Source: an uncultured bacterium | GTDB taxonomy: Bacteria; Cyanobacteriota; Vampirovibrionia; Gastranaerophilales; Gastranaerophilaceae | NCBI GenBank assembly: GCA_949292185.1 | Contig: CASEYP010000029.1 | Coordinates: 124,001-188,000 of the forward strand | DNA: 64,000 nt | Reading direction: 5' to 3' | Notes under the pieces: generated by a model | Told to the model about the DNA's origin: nothing | Databases searched by the model: none | What the model saw: the letters and a program-made list of their open reading frames with translations, nothing else | Made by a program: the position numbers and the translations under genes | Shown here: one piece after another, positions 8,883 through 18,117 of the stretch | Layout: every line of letters starts with the position of its first letter | Position numbering within the stretch: position 1 is the first letter of the stretch

Positions 8883-9143
8883 ATGAGTTTCGATGTAAAT
8901 ATCGGCAGGGCAGAACCAATAATCAAAGCCACAGCCAACATGAATAACGATGGCGGATCAGGTGGAAATACAGGTTATATGATGCGCGGCAAGAACAAAA
9001 ACAAAGAAAATCAGTTCCAAAGCATTTTTGATGATGAAAATGAAATTGACTCATTTGAAATGGCATCTAAATTACCTAAAAAGCCTGAAATAAATTATAA
9101 AAATTCTTGGTTTGACAGCTTAGTTGAAAAATTTATCAAATAA
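8883..9143 (+). CDS. Small hydrophilic protein of unknown function
   Basis: An 86-residue protein with a Gly/Asn-rich middle (NNDGGSGGNTG) and a charged C-terminus ending in an amphipathic helix (WFDSLVEKFIK). There is no signal peptide or membrane segment, and I do not recognise it. Support for a real gene comes from the AAGGAAT ribosome site, a promoter motif shared with 50989, and a terminator immediately after the stop. It is monocistronic. Confidence 0.7.
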   Translation: MSFDVNIGRAEPIIKATANMNNDGGSGGNTGYMMRGKNKNKENQFQSIFDDENEIDSFEMASKLPKKPEINYKNSWFDSLVEKFIK

Positions 9144-9151
9144 AAATAAAG

Positions 9152-9180
9152 AGGGTGTTTTTGAAGTTCAAAAACACCCT
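9152..9180. terminator. Terminator hairpin between convergent genes
   Basis: AGGGTGTTTTTGAA pairs with TTCAAAAACACCCT. Because A/T tracts lie on both sides it could serve the plus gene at 8883 and the minus gene at 9202. Confidence 0.7.
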
Positions 9181-9201
9181 TATAGATTAATTACTAAAAA
9201 A

Positions 9202-9705
9202 TTATTCTAAGCCCAATGAAATTTTATTATTTGTAGAAACCATATCCATTGCCGCAAATAAATTTTCTTGTTGATTTACAAGATAGTCATATCTTTCATC
9301 CAAACTTGTTAATTGAGACAAATAAGAAGACAACTGAGATAATTTTGCAGGATTTTTCTCTGCTTCTTCCAACATTACCTCTAATTCTGCGCCGATATCA
9401 TCTAAAATATCATCCACATCATCACTGTCTACAGCAATACCCATTGAAGCAGCTAATGTTTTGGCCTCAGATAAGATATCACTTTGAGAAGATGAATCCT
9501 CATCTTGTTCTTGATTTTGCTGATTATTTTGAGCTTCCGCTTCCGCAATTTTAGCATTAGCTTCAGCTTCTGTCATCCCTTCTGTATAGCTTATCCCCAA
9601 TTCTGCCAACCTTGATTTTGTTTCATTACTCAAAGTTGATTTTTTTACTGCAGATTCGCCTGCTGCAGTACTTCCTGCATTTACTGATGAAATTGATGTG
9701 CTCAT
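9202..9705 (-). CDS. Acidic Ser/Gln-rich protein of unknown function
   Basis: I chose the ATG at 9705 because AAAGGAAG lies 6 bases before it; an earlier in-frame start has no such site. The 167-residue product is hydrophilic, with a Ser/Thr-rich start (MSTSISSVNAGS), a short domain 'RLAELGISYTEGMTEAEANAKI', a Gln/Asp/Ser linker, and an acidic helical C-terminal half. The 'L-x-x-L-G-I-x-x-x-E-G' pattern occurs in bacterial proteins of unknown function. No signal peptide is visible. The gene stands alone. Confidence 0.65.
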   Translation of the reverse strand: MSTSISSVNAGSTAAGESAVKKSTLSNETKSRLAELGISYTEGMTEAEANAKIAEAEAQNNQQNQEQDEDSSSQSDILSEAKTLAASMGIAVDSDDVDDILDDIGAELEVMLEEAEKNPAKLSQLSSYLSQLTSLDERYDYLVNQQENLFAAMDMVSTNNKISLGLE

Positions 9706-9840
9706 ACAAACTTCCTTTCTTTTGTAAGTTTTCTCTCTCTTAAAAACTAAGTACAAAATACCTATCGGAAATTTTTTTTTTAAACTTGAACAAAATATTT
9801 AAAATGTAAGGAAAGTTTTACATATAGAAAATTCTACTTG

Positions 9841-9868
9841 TTGACTTTTCTAAAACTATTATTATAAA
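9841..9868 (+). promoter_or_regulatory. Sigma-70-type promoter for the gene at 9918
   Basis: TTGACT (9841-9846), a 16-base spacer and TATAAA (9863-9868) lie 50 bases before the start codon. Confidence 0.65.
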
Positions 9869-9917
9869 AACTGACATAGATTTATGAGGATACTGAAAAT
9901 AAAGAAACGAGGTTATT

Positions 9918-10151
9918 ATGAGTAAAACAATACATTATGTAAACAGTCTTACTTTTCAACTTGAATTAACTGCAAAAGCATTAAAGAATTTAGCAGAAAG
10001 ATTTTTTTACGAAGACATCTACAACCATACAACATTTGAAGAATATATTGTCTTAGATACTTTAGTATGCTACCCGCACTTAGATGAAACTCTGCTTGCA
10101 AAAACGCTTATAAAAATTAGAAATATTATCATTTCCCTAGAATACACATAA
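9918..10151 (+). CDS. Small protein resembling the N-terminal part of a MarR-type regulator
   Basis: The 77-residue product has the helical pattern seen at the start of MarR-family proteins (FQLELTAKALKNLAERFF, then FEEYIVLDTLVCYPHLDETLLAKTL), which would be the dimerisation helix and first part of the winged helix. It ends before the recognition helix and wing, so it is either a truncated regulator or a distinct small protein. A GAGG site precedes ATG and a good promoter lies upstream. No remainder of a MarR domain is visible in other frames downstream, where a structured RNA element lies. Confidence 0.5.
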   Translation: MSKTIHYVNSLTFQLELTAKALKNLAERFFYEDIYNHTTFEEYIVLDTLVCYPHLDETLLAKTLIKIRNIIISLEYT

Positions 10152-10183
10152 ATCAACTCTATATGCCACACACGCTAACAAGT

Positions 10184-10236
10184 CTTACACTTCAGGGAAA
10201 GGAAAGTGTAAGCCGCCCCTTTCGGGGTTCCTTCTC
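10184..10236 (+). ncRNA. Compact two-hairpin element with possible pseudoknot
   Basis: CTTACACTT (10184-10192) pairs perfectly with AAGTGTAAG (10204-10212), directly followed by a CCCC-TTTC-GGGG hairpin (10216-10227). The first loop contains AAGGAA, complementary to TTCCTT just after the second hairpin. No U-tract follows, so it is not a standard terminator. It lies in the 229-base gap before the calpain-like gene and could be a 3' UTR structure or a 5' leader. Confidence 0.45.
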
Positions 10237-10380
10237 AAAACAACAAAAATATTAATATATGTAAAATTTTGAACATAAAAGCGCCAATTCATTAAAGTTT
10301 ATAAAAAAAAATCCAATATATAAAATATGGAAAAGTAATTTTATTGGAAAATTGCCTCTGTAAAGGAGCAAAAAAAGATC

Positions 10381-13300
10381 GTGGATTGGCAGTCAGATAA
10401 TAGCTTTTTAAAATTTAATAACGGATATAAAGCAAAGTTTTCTAACTTTAAGGAAATTAAAGAAGAAGACCTTAAAAATGCTGACGAAAAGACAAAAAAA
10501 TTATTCAATATTTTTGCCGGAAAAGATCACGTTCTACAAGCAGATGAAGCGAAAAAACTATGGAGTAAATTAACAACAGCAGCAGCCAGCAACAAAAACG
10601 GAAATAATTCCATTTTTGATAATACTGAAATGCAAACATTTTTGAATAATGATAATCAAATAAAAGAATCTGGAACCCAATTTAGCCTAGATAATTTATC
10701 ATCACTAATTCAACAAGTTTTCACGACATCAAAGGCAGAAGAGGTACAAAAGGCAAAACAAACAGACTCAACAACATCAAAACCAGCAACCAATGCCAAT
10801 CAATTTGTAGAAAAAGAATCTATTGAATGTACTCCACAAGAAGTGCAAAATATAACCGTTCAAACTTTATCAGATGATGTTCAAGAAGCAAGAAAATTAT
10901 ATGAAACACAAAACGCACAGCAAGGTGCCGTTAGTGATTTGGTAACTGATGCAAAAGAAGCTTTAGATACTGAATATGCATCATCTAGAGTGAACAGATA
11001 CATAAAAAAAGAAGAATTAAGTGTTGAATTATTAAATAAAGCAAATTCAAAAGAAGGATTAACTCAAAAAGAATATCTTGAAACAAAAATTGACTATGTA
11101 TTAGACACAATACAAGATTTAAATCAATATGAATTAAAAACAGGAATTTCAAAAGATTCTATAAGCATCTCACTACATAGTTTAACATTTGGACTCGTTG
11201 GAGAAGAAAAAAGCAGAACTTCTCAAGAACTTGAAATTCAAAAATCCGAATTAAAAAAACTTAGAAGTATATTAGAAAGTTTAACCCCTGAAGAAATTAA
11301 TGCACTTACATCACAAGTGGCAAATATTAAAGCAAATCCACAAAATCCGGCATCATTCGACCTGACTTTTAGCGGAAAAAACAATAAATTAAAAGAACAA
11401 ACAATTACTCAAGGCATATCAGGCGACAGAAATCGTATGATAATTTCTAAACCTGAATATAGTGTACAACCATCCAAAGGTTCACTAAAAAGTATGACAA
11501 ATAATGTCGAAGCCTACAAAAAAATGACATTTGAAGAAACCTTTAAAGCAGAAAGAGGAGTTGACTATAATCCGGATGCAATAATGGATTACACAGAAAA
11601 AGATACCTATATGCAATTTGTACTTGGAATGCATAATAAAAAAGCTCAAATTGATGATTTACTAAAAGAGTCAGATTTTCTAAAACAATCAGAAATCCAA
11701 ACCTCAGGTCCTTCATCAAAAGAAACCCAAGCCAATGCACATAATTTAATGAATAATCTTACAACTGCATTAAAATCCACATACGGAAACGACACAGAAA
11801 AAATCCAACAATTTTTAGACGAAACATTCCCTGAAACAAAAAACTCAAAATTTGGAAGTCTATATAAAAAGCCCGAAATTATAACCAATGAAAAAGGTGA
11901 ATTTATCGCACTTAAATTTGATGATTCACAAAAAATTAGCACAACAACAGATGCAAACGGAAACAAAATCTCATTTGCAGCACCAAACTTCAATACTCCA
12001 ATTGACGGGCAAGCCATAAAATCAATGATTCACATGGCAGATACCCTAAAATCAAATATAAACACCCAATATGAAAAAGCCCTTCAAGGTAAAAGTATAG
12101 AAGATATAGCAAAAGAAACCTCAGAAGCATACACAAAAGCTTTCGGAAGTGGTGATTCTCAAGCTATGGCAAAGGCTTACGTTCAAAGCCAAAAAGAAGG
12201 TATAGAAACAGTAAAAGGCGTTGTTAACGGAACAGGAATGCTTGTAATGATTGCAGGACAACTAATTCCTGTTGGAGGTCAAGTAGCAGCAGCAATGACA
12301 ATGGGAGGTCTAGCTACTTCAACATTAGGAAGCAGTGCAGTATCAGCAACAGAATTACTAACCCAAGAAAAGAAAGTAACAAAACAAGATCTTCAAGACC
12401 TAGCACAAGAGCTATCAACAAACGTTGCACTAACAGCCTCAGGTATGCAAATCGGTAAACTTTCAGGCGGAGTTTACAACTACTTGGCAATAGCAAAACA
12501 ATGTCCAAAATTAGTTGCAATGAGCGCAGAAATAGGAACAGATGCAACAATGAGTTTGGTTGCAGATTTAGCTCTAACTGGTCAAATTGACTTATCAGGA
12601 GAAGGTATAGCACAACTTCAATCAATATTAGTTGGTGTAATTCACTCTAAAGGTAACTTAAAAACCTTCATGAATAACCATGCCGGAAGTTCAGCTTCTA
12701 AAGTTGACGACTTGACAGCTCAAGCTAAAAATTACTCATCAAAAGTCAATGATTTAGCACCAAAAGCCGAAAAGGCAACTTCTTTGACTTCAACTGTTAA
12801 AAATTCAGAAGCAGAAACAACATTACCCAAAACTAATACCGCCTACGCAACAAAACCAGAAAGTTTAAACACAAATACACAAACCAAAATTGAAACCGGA
12901 AAGATTCAAAATAATGACATAAAAACAAGTGATAATTTAACGATAAACGAAGATAATATAATACTTTCAGATAATATAAATACTAAAATAACTGAAGAAA
13001 ATATAGATGGAGATCCAACTATACAAAAACAACAAGTTAGTCAGGCAACTGCAACCAACGTATATAAACCTGCAAGAAATCCAAATATACCATTAAAAAA
13101 ATATACATACGTATCAAATAATAAAGAATATTCATTTTTAGCACCTGCTAATGCACAACCTAAAGAACTTAAATATCTAATATACCTAGATTCTAATAGA
13201 AGAAAAGTTTCGCAGATAACACCTAAATTTGATAAAATATCACCTAACACTCAAATTCAATTTGTTCAAGAATGTTTAAAGGATCTTCCAAAAAGTAATC

Positions 13301-14673
13301 AGCTTTTAGAGATATTAATGACAACCCATAATGAAGCTGAATTGAAGAATATTTTACAAAATAAAGACCTTCTAAACAAAAAAATAAATGATGCTAAAGA
13401 ATTAGAACAATATTTCAAAAGAAGCCAATTTGCAGTCTTAGACGGAGTATTAGACATAAAAGAAAAAGATCCGGTAAAATATGAAAGAATAGCATCCTCA
13501 GGATTATTTGAACTTATAAGAGATAACAAAGTATCTGTAGAAGCATTAAAACAGATAGGCTTACACTCTGATTTAACACCACAAATGTATGATGATTTGG
13601 CAAAAGTAAAAGCCGGAGAAAGTATAGTTCCAGAATTTGCTGAAGGCACTGATATAAAAACAGCATTTGCACAAACTAAACTTGGTGATGCTGTTGAAAT
13701 AGGCGATAAAATGTACCTAAATGATGGCAAAAACCTAGTTGAATGGAATATGAGCAAAGAAAAATATTTAGAATTATTCCCACCTGTTGAACGATTTGCA
13801 ACCGTGCAAGGACGACTTGGTGATTGCTACCTAATTCAAACCCAAAGCAATGCAATGATAAATCCAAAAGCAAGAGTAGAATTTTTAAAATCCTTCTCTC
13901 AACAAGGAAATGATATAGTTGTAACTGTAAAAGGATATGAAGATTACTTTGGCAGTAATACATTTAAAGATGGAAATATTAAATTAAGTTCAAATTACAA
14001 ACATTGTATTGGCTGCAAAGGTATGCAAATGTATGAACAAACTTACGCAAAAGTAGCATTAAAAAGTAATGATGCAGTTGATTATCCGGATACCGCATCT
14101 ATAGATAACCTAATGGACAGAGCAAATGGAGGTCAAGCTGCTCAAACTATGGCAGAGGTTTTTGGACAAGGTCATATTTCTGATGTTATACAAACACAAA
14201 TTAAATACAGTAACAATCAAATATATCCAAATTCAAGTTTTTCTTCAATTTCAACTAATACAGTTCCAGTAATTACACAAAACGGACAAAAAGGTCTGGC
14301 AAACATAAATAAACAACCTTCAGAACGTGCAAAAATTCTTGTATTAGATCAATATTTCAAAAATTTCCCTAACAAAGCCATTGCATTAACCAGACTAGAG
14401 CCTGATACTACAGAAACAATATTAAATCACGTAGCAAATGATAATAATTATTTAGTTTCATTAGGTACAAAACCTAAAGAAAATGCACCTACAGAAAGTT
14501 CATTACTATCTGAATATCATCTTATATCTGACCATGCTTATGCTATATTAGGGTATGATAAAAATACCAAAATGGTAAAAATATGTAACCCACATTCAGC
14601 AGCAGCAGTAACTGAAATTCCCTTAGAAAAATTACAGCCATTCCTCGGACATATTGATATAATAAAATTATAA
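10381..14673 (+). CDS. Large protein with C-terminal calpain-like (family C2) cysteine protease domain
   Basis: The start is a GTG, 13 bases after AAAGGAG. Of 1430 residues, the last 300 carry a calpain-type domain: GRLGDCYLI with catalytic Cys1149, an E-x-x-Y-A-K segment, NGGQAAQTMAEVFG, DHAYAI with His1385, and CNPHS with Asn1403. All three catalytic residues are therefore present. The N-terminus is short and polar with LKFNNG and no Sec signal, then an EF-hand-like helix pair. The middle is Gln/Ser/Thr-rich and helical with one Gly/Ala-rich hydrophobic segment (about residues 620-720) able to insert in membranes. This layout resembles secreted effectors or toxins. A 102-residue gene follows in the same operon. 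Confidence 0.8.
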   Translation: MDWQSDNSFLKFNNGYKAKFSNFKEIKEEDLKNADEKTKKLFNIFAGKDHVLQADEAKKLWSKLTTAAASNKNGNNSIFDNTEMQTFLNNDNQIKESGTQFSLDNLSSLIQQVFTTSKAEEVQKAKQTDSTTSKPATNANQFVEKESIECTPQEVQNITVQTLSDDVQEARKLYETQNAQQGAVSDLVTDAKEALDTEYASSRVNRYIKKEELSVELLNKANSKEGLTQKEYLETKIDYVLDTIQDLNQYELKTGISKDSISISLHSLTFGLVGEEKSRTSQELEIQKSELKKLRSILESLTPEEINALTSQVANIKANPQNPASFDLTFSGKNNKLKEQTITQGISGDRNRMIISKPEYSVQPSKGSLKSMTNNVEAYKKMTFEETFKAERGVDYNPDAIMDYTEKDTYMQFVLGMHNKKAQIDDLLKESDFLKQSEIQTSGPSSKETQANAHNLMNNLTTALKSTYGNDTEKIQQFLDETFPETKNSKFGSLYKKPEIITNEKGEFIALKFDDSQKISTTTDANGNKISFAAPNFNTPIDGQAIKSMIHMADTLKSNINTQYEKALQGKSIEDIAKETSEAYTKAFGSGDSQAMAKAYVQSQKEGIETVKGVVNGTGMLVMIAGQLIPVGGQVAAAMTMGGLATSTLGSSAVSATELLTQEKKVTKQDLQDLAQELSTNVALTASGMQIGKLSGGVYNYLAIAKQCPKLVAMSAEIGTDATMSLVADLALTGQIDLSGEGIAQLQSILVGVIHSKGNLKTFMNNHAGSSASKVDDLTAQAKNYSSKVNDLAPKAEKATSLTSTVKNSEAETTLPKTNTAYATKPESLNTNTQTKIETGKIQNNDIKTSDNLTINEDNIILSDNINTKITEENIDGDPTIQKQQVSQATATNVYKPARNPNIPLKKYTYVSNNKEYSFLAPANAQPKELKYLIYLDSNRRKVSQITPKFDKISPNTQIQFVQECLKDLPKSNQLLEILMTTHNEAELKNILQNKDLLNKKINDAKELEQYFKRSQFAVLDGVLDIKEKDPVKYERIASSGLFELIRDNKVSVEALKQIGLHSDLTPQMYDDLAKVKAGESIVPEFAEGTDIKTAFAQTKLGDAVEIGDKMYLNDGKNLVEWNMSKEKYLELFPPVERFATVQGRLGDCYLIQTQSNAMINPKARVEFLKSFSQQGNDIVVTVKGYEDYFGSNTFKDGNIKLSSNYKHCIGCKGMQMYEQTYAKVALKSNDAVDYPDTASIDNLMDRANGGQAAQTMAEVFGQGHISDVIQTQIKYSNNQIYPNSSFSSISTNTVPVITQNGQKGLANINKQPSERAKILVLDQYFKNFPNKAIALTRLEPDTTETILNHVANDNNYLVSLGTKPKENAPTESSLLSEYHLISDHAYAILGYDKNTKMVKICNPHSAAAVTEIPLEKLQPFLGHIDIIKL

Positions 14674-14683
14674 AGGAGAATAT

Positions 14684-14992
14684 ATGCAATACTCAAAAGA
14701 TTTAGTGCTAAGAAGTCAAGAAATAGTAAAACAAGTAAAAGAAGCAGAAAAATTAAACAAACCTATTGATAAACTTGTAAAAGAACAAATAGCAATAATT
14801 GAATGTCAAAAAGACGAATTTATAAAAAGAGCAGACAAACTCGGTTTAGATGAACTCGGAAAAGCCAGAGTTGAAATACAACTATATTCAAATCTAAAAT
14901 TTTGGGCAAAAAAAATCGGCTTGCCAGTAGATAAATACGATAAGCTAATTAAAGATGTTCAAATACGTATTCTTGGAGAAGAAAACGTATAA
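14684..14992 (+). CDS. Small helical protein paired with the calpain-like gene
   Basis: A 102-residue, entirely helical, Lys/Glu-rich protein starting 10 bases after the calpain-like gene with AAGGAG before ATG. There is no signal peptide. I do not recognise a family. Its position and shape would suit a chaperone, inhibitor or immunity partner of the upstream protease, but a structural helper is equally possible; this is inference from context only. A strong terminator closes the two-gene operon. Confidence 0.75.
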   Translation: MQYSKDLVLRSQEIVKQVKEAEKLNKPIDKLVKEQIAIIECQKDEFIKRADKLGLDELGKARVEIQLYSNLKFWAKKIGLPVDKYDKLIKDVQIRILGEENV

Positions 14993-15000
14993 AAAGCATT

Positions 15001-15030
15001 AAAAAAGACCCCAATTCTGAGGTCTTTTTT
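15001..15030 (+). terminator. Rho-independent terminator
   Basis: AAAAAAGACC pairs with GGTCTTTTTT around a CCAATTCTGA loop, closing the calpain-like operon. Confidence 0.92.
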
Positions 15031-15034
15031 AATT

Positions 15035-15107
15035 AGCGGAAGACGAGACTCGAACTCGCGACAGCCTGCTTGGAAGGCAGACGCTCTACCAACTGAGCTA
15101 CTTCCGC
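15035..15107 (-). tRNA. tRNA-Gly (TCC)
   Basis: The complement folds into a full cloverleaf: acceptor GCGGAAG/CTTCCGC, D-arm GCTC..GAGC, anticodon loop CTTCCAA and T-loop TTCGAGT. Discriminator is U and CCA is not encoded. Confidence 0.96.
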
Positions 15108-15291
15108 AAAGATATTTAATTTTCACAAAGCAATCTTACTATAAACATTTTATAAAATCAAGATTTTATTCACGCAAATATGCAAAAATCTATTAATACT
15201 TAAGTACTAGTAAAAAATACCAATAAAAACCTACTAAAATTTATTCTCCAGAATGGTGAAAAATAATGCCATGACAGTTTATTATATAAAT

Positions 15292-15459
15292 GTAGGTTCA
15301 AAACGTCCAAGCACTTTTTCGGGGTTGCGACAAGATTTTTTCTTTTTGCGGTTTGGTTGAAAACGCTTTGAACTTACACTTTACTTCAGAAAGTTTTTCA
15401 TGTTTTATAACTTCCGGTTTGTGTTGTAGTAGTGTTGCAAGACAAACCTTTTTATTTTA
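15292..15459 (+). ncRNA. Unassigned structured small RNA with its own terminator
   Basis: A 14-bp stem joins GTAGGTTCAAAACG (15292-15305) with CGCTTTGAACTTAC (15364-15377), tolerating G-U pairs; a small hairpin ACTTT..AAAGT follows (15378-15394), then a terminator GGTTTGT..ACAAACC (15416-15448) with a T-rich tail. The region has no coding frame and fills the gap between tRNA-Gly and the parvulin gene. It lacks SRP, RNase P or tmRNA signatures. A 6S-like RNA is possible but unproven. Confidence 0.6.
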
Positions 15460-15501
15460 TAATCACTCCTGTAGTATTTGATATATAGGAGTAAAATTCT
15501 T

Positions 15502-15786
15502 ATGACAACTGAAATTAGAGCAAGCCATATTCTTGTGAAAACAGAAAAAGAGGCTCAAGATTTATATAACGAAATTAAAAACGGAAAAGATTTTGCACAA
15601 GCTGCACAAGAAAATTCACTTTGTCCATCTGGTCAAAATGGCGGTGATTTAGGATTCTTCGGGAAAGGTATGATGGTTAAACCTTTTGAAGATGCTGCTT
15701 TTTCTCTTGAAAAAATCGGTGAAATTTCTCAACCTGTAGAAACTCAATTTGGTTGGCACTTAATTCAATTAACCGGCAAAAACTAA
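15502..15786 (+). CDS. Parvulin-type peptidyl-prolyl cis-trans isomerase
   Basis: I chose ATG 15502 (AGGAG 10 bases upstream) over an earlier in-frame start. The 94-residue protein is a single stand-alone parvulin domain: RASHILVK near the start, the FAQAAQENSLCPSGQNGGDLG segment split by Gly turns, FGKGMMVKPFEDAAF, and the ending FGWHLIQL. It catalyses proline isomerisation in protein folding. With no signal peptide it should act in the cytosol, unlike PrsA/SurA. The next gene, Xaa-Pro aminopeptidase, starts 1 base after the stop, a proline-themed operon. Confidence 0.93.
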   Translation: MTTEIRASHILVKTEKEAQDLYNEIKNGKDFAQAAQENSLCPSGQNGGDLGFFGKGMMVKPFEDAAFSLEKIGEISQPVETQFGWHLIQLTGKN

Positions 15787-15787
15787 T

Positions 15788-17359
15788 ATGGATAATATAA
15801 ATATTATAAAAGAATTTATGGTTAACAATAATGTTAACTATTTACTTGTTAATTCAACTAATGAATTTTTAGTTGAATATAATACTTTGAAAGAAAATTC
15901 AAGATACAAAATTACAAACTTTTCAGGTTCAACAGGAGAAGCTCTGGTTACTCCTGAAACAATTTACCTGTTTGTCGATGGAAGATATCATATTCAAGCA
16001 GATCAAGAAGTTAACCATGACATAGTCACTGTTATTAAACTTCAAACAGGTCAAAAATATTTAGATGAACTTCTAAAAAGAATTCCTGAAAATGAAGTTT
16101 TGGGAATGTTTTCTAAGAAGAATTCTCAAAAGAAATTTGAAGAAATTTCATCAAAAAGAGAAGTTAAATTACTTGATACTGATCCGCTTGATAATGAAAC
16201 AATTATAAATACATCTGATAATATCGTACTTGATAAAAAATATACAGGATTAACTGCAGAAGAAAAAATTTCAAAAATTTCACAAACTATAAACGATGAT
16301 GAAGCTCTATATTTAACAGATTTGGATGAAGTTTCATATCTTTTTAATATGCGAAATTTTTCTCAAAAATTTTCGGCAAAAATAAAAGCAAAAGCTGTAA
16401 TCTTAAAAGGAAATTCAATTTTATTTACTCAAGATAAAATGCACAGTCTTGAAGAATTTTTACAATCAACAAAGAAAAAAGTTCTAATAGATAAAACTAC
16501 AATAAATGCATTTGACTATAAACTTCTTGGTCAAAGAGCTGAAGAATTAACAATAAATCCTGTAAAAATAATGAAAGCTCAAAAAAATGACATTGAACTT
16601 GAGCATTTAAAAGATGCATTTAAAAGAACAGATAAAGCTGTAAGTGCCGTAAGAGATTATATTTATAATACTGATAATATATCAGAATATGATATTGCAC
16701 AAAAACTTGAACAGGAATTTAAAGCCCAAGGCGCAGTTGGTTTAAGTTTTAACTCAATAGTTGCAAAAGATAAAAATTCAGCACTTGCACATTATTCAAA
16801 ATCATCTAAAGAAGAAATTATAAAAGATGGCTCCTTAGTTTTAATCGATTGCGGAGGATATTTTGAAGGCGGACTTGCAACAGATATAACAAGAGTCTTT
16901 GTCAAAGGAACTCCTAACCAATTACAGAAAAAAATCTATACAACAGTCCTAAAGGCATTTTTAAAAGCATACAACTATGCAAAATATAATTTAGAAAGAC
17001 CGCTTTTAGGATACAATGTTGATAAATCAATCCACGAATTTTTTGACAATACTGATACGGAAGGTTTTGTATTTAACCACGGATTAGGACACGGAATTGG
17101 AATAAATGTTCACGAATATCCGCCAAATCTTAGCACAGGTGAAATTGCAAAAACTCCAATTCTTGATGGAATGTGTTTTTCAATAGAACCCGGTCTATAC
17201 AAACAAGATTTCTTTGGCGTAAGATTGGAAAATTCTTGTTATTTTAAAGACAATAATATTCATTCATTTGTACATATGAATTACGAAAAAAAACTTATTG
17301 ATTTTGATATGCTAACAGATGAAGAAAAACATTGGCTTGAAGAATTTGAGGTTAAGTAA
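15788..17359 (+). CDS. pepP: Xaa-Pro aminopeptidase (M24B metallopeptidase)
   Basis: This cytosolic enzyme removes N-terminal residues preceding proline. The 523 residues comprise a creatinase-like N-terminal domain (with FSGSTGEALVT and VDGRYHIQAD) and a C-terminal pita-bread fold with the dinuclear metal ligands: Asp in LIDCGG, Asp in LATDITRVF, His in GLGHGIGINVHE, Glu in SIEPGLY and Glu in the VRLENS segment. It starts right after the parvulin gene, and its stop overlaps the next ATG by one base (TAATG), showing an operon. Confidence 0.94.
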   Translation: MDNINIIKEFMVNNNVNYLLVNSTNEFLVEYNTLKENSRYKITNFSGSTGEALVTPETIYLFVDGRYHIQADQEVNHDIVTVIKLQTGQKYLDELLKRIPENEVLGMFSKKNSQKKFEEISSKREVKLLDTDPLDNETIINTSDNIVLDKKYTGLTAEEKISKISQTINDDEALYLTDLDEVSYLFNMRNFSQKFSAKIKAKAVILKGNSILFTQDKMHSLEEFLQSTKKKVLIDKTTINAFDYKLLGQRAEELTINPVKIMKAQKNDIELEHLKDAFKRTDKAVSAVRDYIYNTDNISEYDIAQKLEQEFKAQGAVGLSFNSIVAKDKNSALAHYSKSSKEEIIKDGSLVLIDCGGYFEGGLATDITRVFVKGTPNQLQKKIYTTVLKAFLKAYNYAKYNLERPLLGYNVDKSIHEFFDNTDTEGFVFNHGLGHGIGINVHEYPPNLSTGEIAKTPILDGMCFSIEPGLYKQDFFGVRLENSCYFKDNNIHSFVHMNYEKKLIDFDMLTDEEKHWLEEFEVK

Positions 17360-18114
17360 TGGAAATTACAAGTACAAATAATGATCTTGTAAAAGATACC
17401 GTAAAATTACAACAAAAAAAATACCGTACAAAGTCAGGAAAATTCATTCTTGAAGGTTATAAAGCAATAAAAGAAGCTTTTGACTCAGGAATTAAGTTAG
17501 AATATATTTTTGCATCTGAAAAGCATTTTGAGGATTATAGTTTTGCAAAAGATATTCTAATAAAAACCAATGAAAATGTATTAAAAAAACTTGCCACAAC
17601 AGACTCAGCTCCATCAGCACTAGCCATTGGATACCAGAAACAATATGACATAAATATCTTAAAAAATAAGAAAAAAGTAATTTTACTTGAAAACATAAAA
17701 GATTTAGGAAATCTTGGCACAATTATAAGAAGTTCTGTAGCCTTTGGAGCTGATGCTATAGTTTTATATGGCGGAGAAACCGTTGATATCTATAATCCAA
17801 AATGCGTAAGAGCAACTGTCGGAAATCTTTGGAAAATTCCAATTATAAATATTGATAAATTTTCAGATTTAGAAAACATTTTTCAAAATTTTGAACGAAT
17901 TGCAACCCTACCTAGAGCGCAACATTTGCTAAAAAACTACAAAATTAAAACCCCGACACTTATAATGTTTGGTTCAGAAGCTGATGGTTTATCTGATGAT
18001 TTAATAAAATTTTCAACGTCATCTGTTAAAATCGAAATGAATAAAACTGTAGAATCTCTAAATTTAGCTTCATCAGTTTCTATTATTTTATATGAATTAT
18101 TTATAGAAGGATAA
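17359..18114 (+). CDS. TrmH/SpoU-family RNA 2'-O-methyltransferase
   Basis: The protein (251 residues) contains a small N-terminal substrate-binding domain (YRTKSGKFILEG) and a SPOUT knot: NIKDLGNLGTIIRSS (motif 1), the FGSEADGLSD loop (motif 2) and ESLNLASSVSIILYEL (motif 3). These hold S-adenosylmethionine and give 2'-O-methylation of rRNA or tRNA. Layout is closest to RlmB/TsnR-like 23S rRNA enzymes; the exact site cannot be read from sequence. The gene overlaps pepP by one base and is three bases from the next gene. Confidence 0.9.
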   Translation: MEITSTNNDLVKDTVKLQQKKYRTKSGKFILEGYKAIKEAFDSGIKLEYIFASEKHFEDYSFAKDILIKTNENVLKKLATTDSAPSALAIGYQKQYDINILKNKKKVILLENIKDLGNLGTIIRSSVAFGADAIVLYGGETVDIYNPKCVRATVGNLWKIPIINIDKFSDLENIFQNFERIATLPRAQHLLKNYKIKTPTLIMFGSEADGLSDDLIKFSTSSVKIEMNKTVESLNLASSVSIILYELFIEG

Positions 18115-18117
18115 AAT

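Noticed and set aside
15292-15459. SRP (4.5S), RNase P or tmRNA
   Set aside because: The conserved SRP loop, RNase P core and tmRNA tRNA-like ends are not present.
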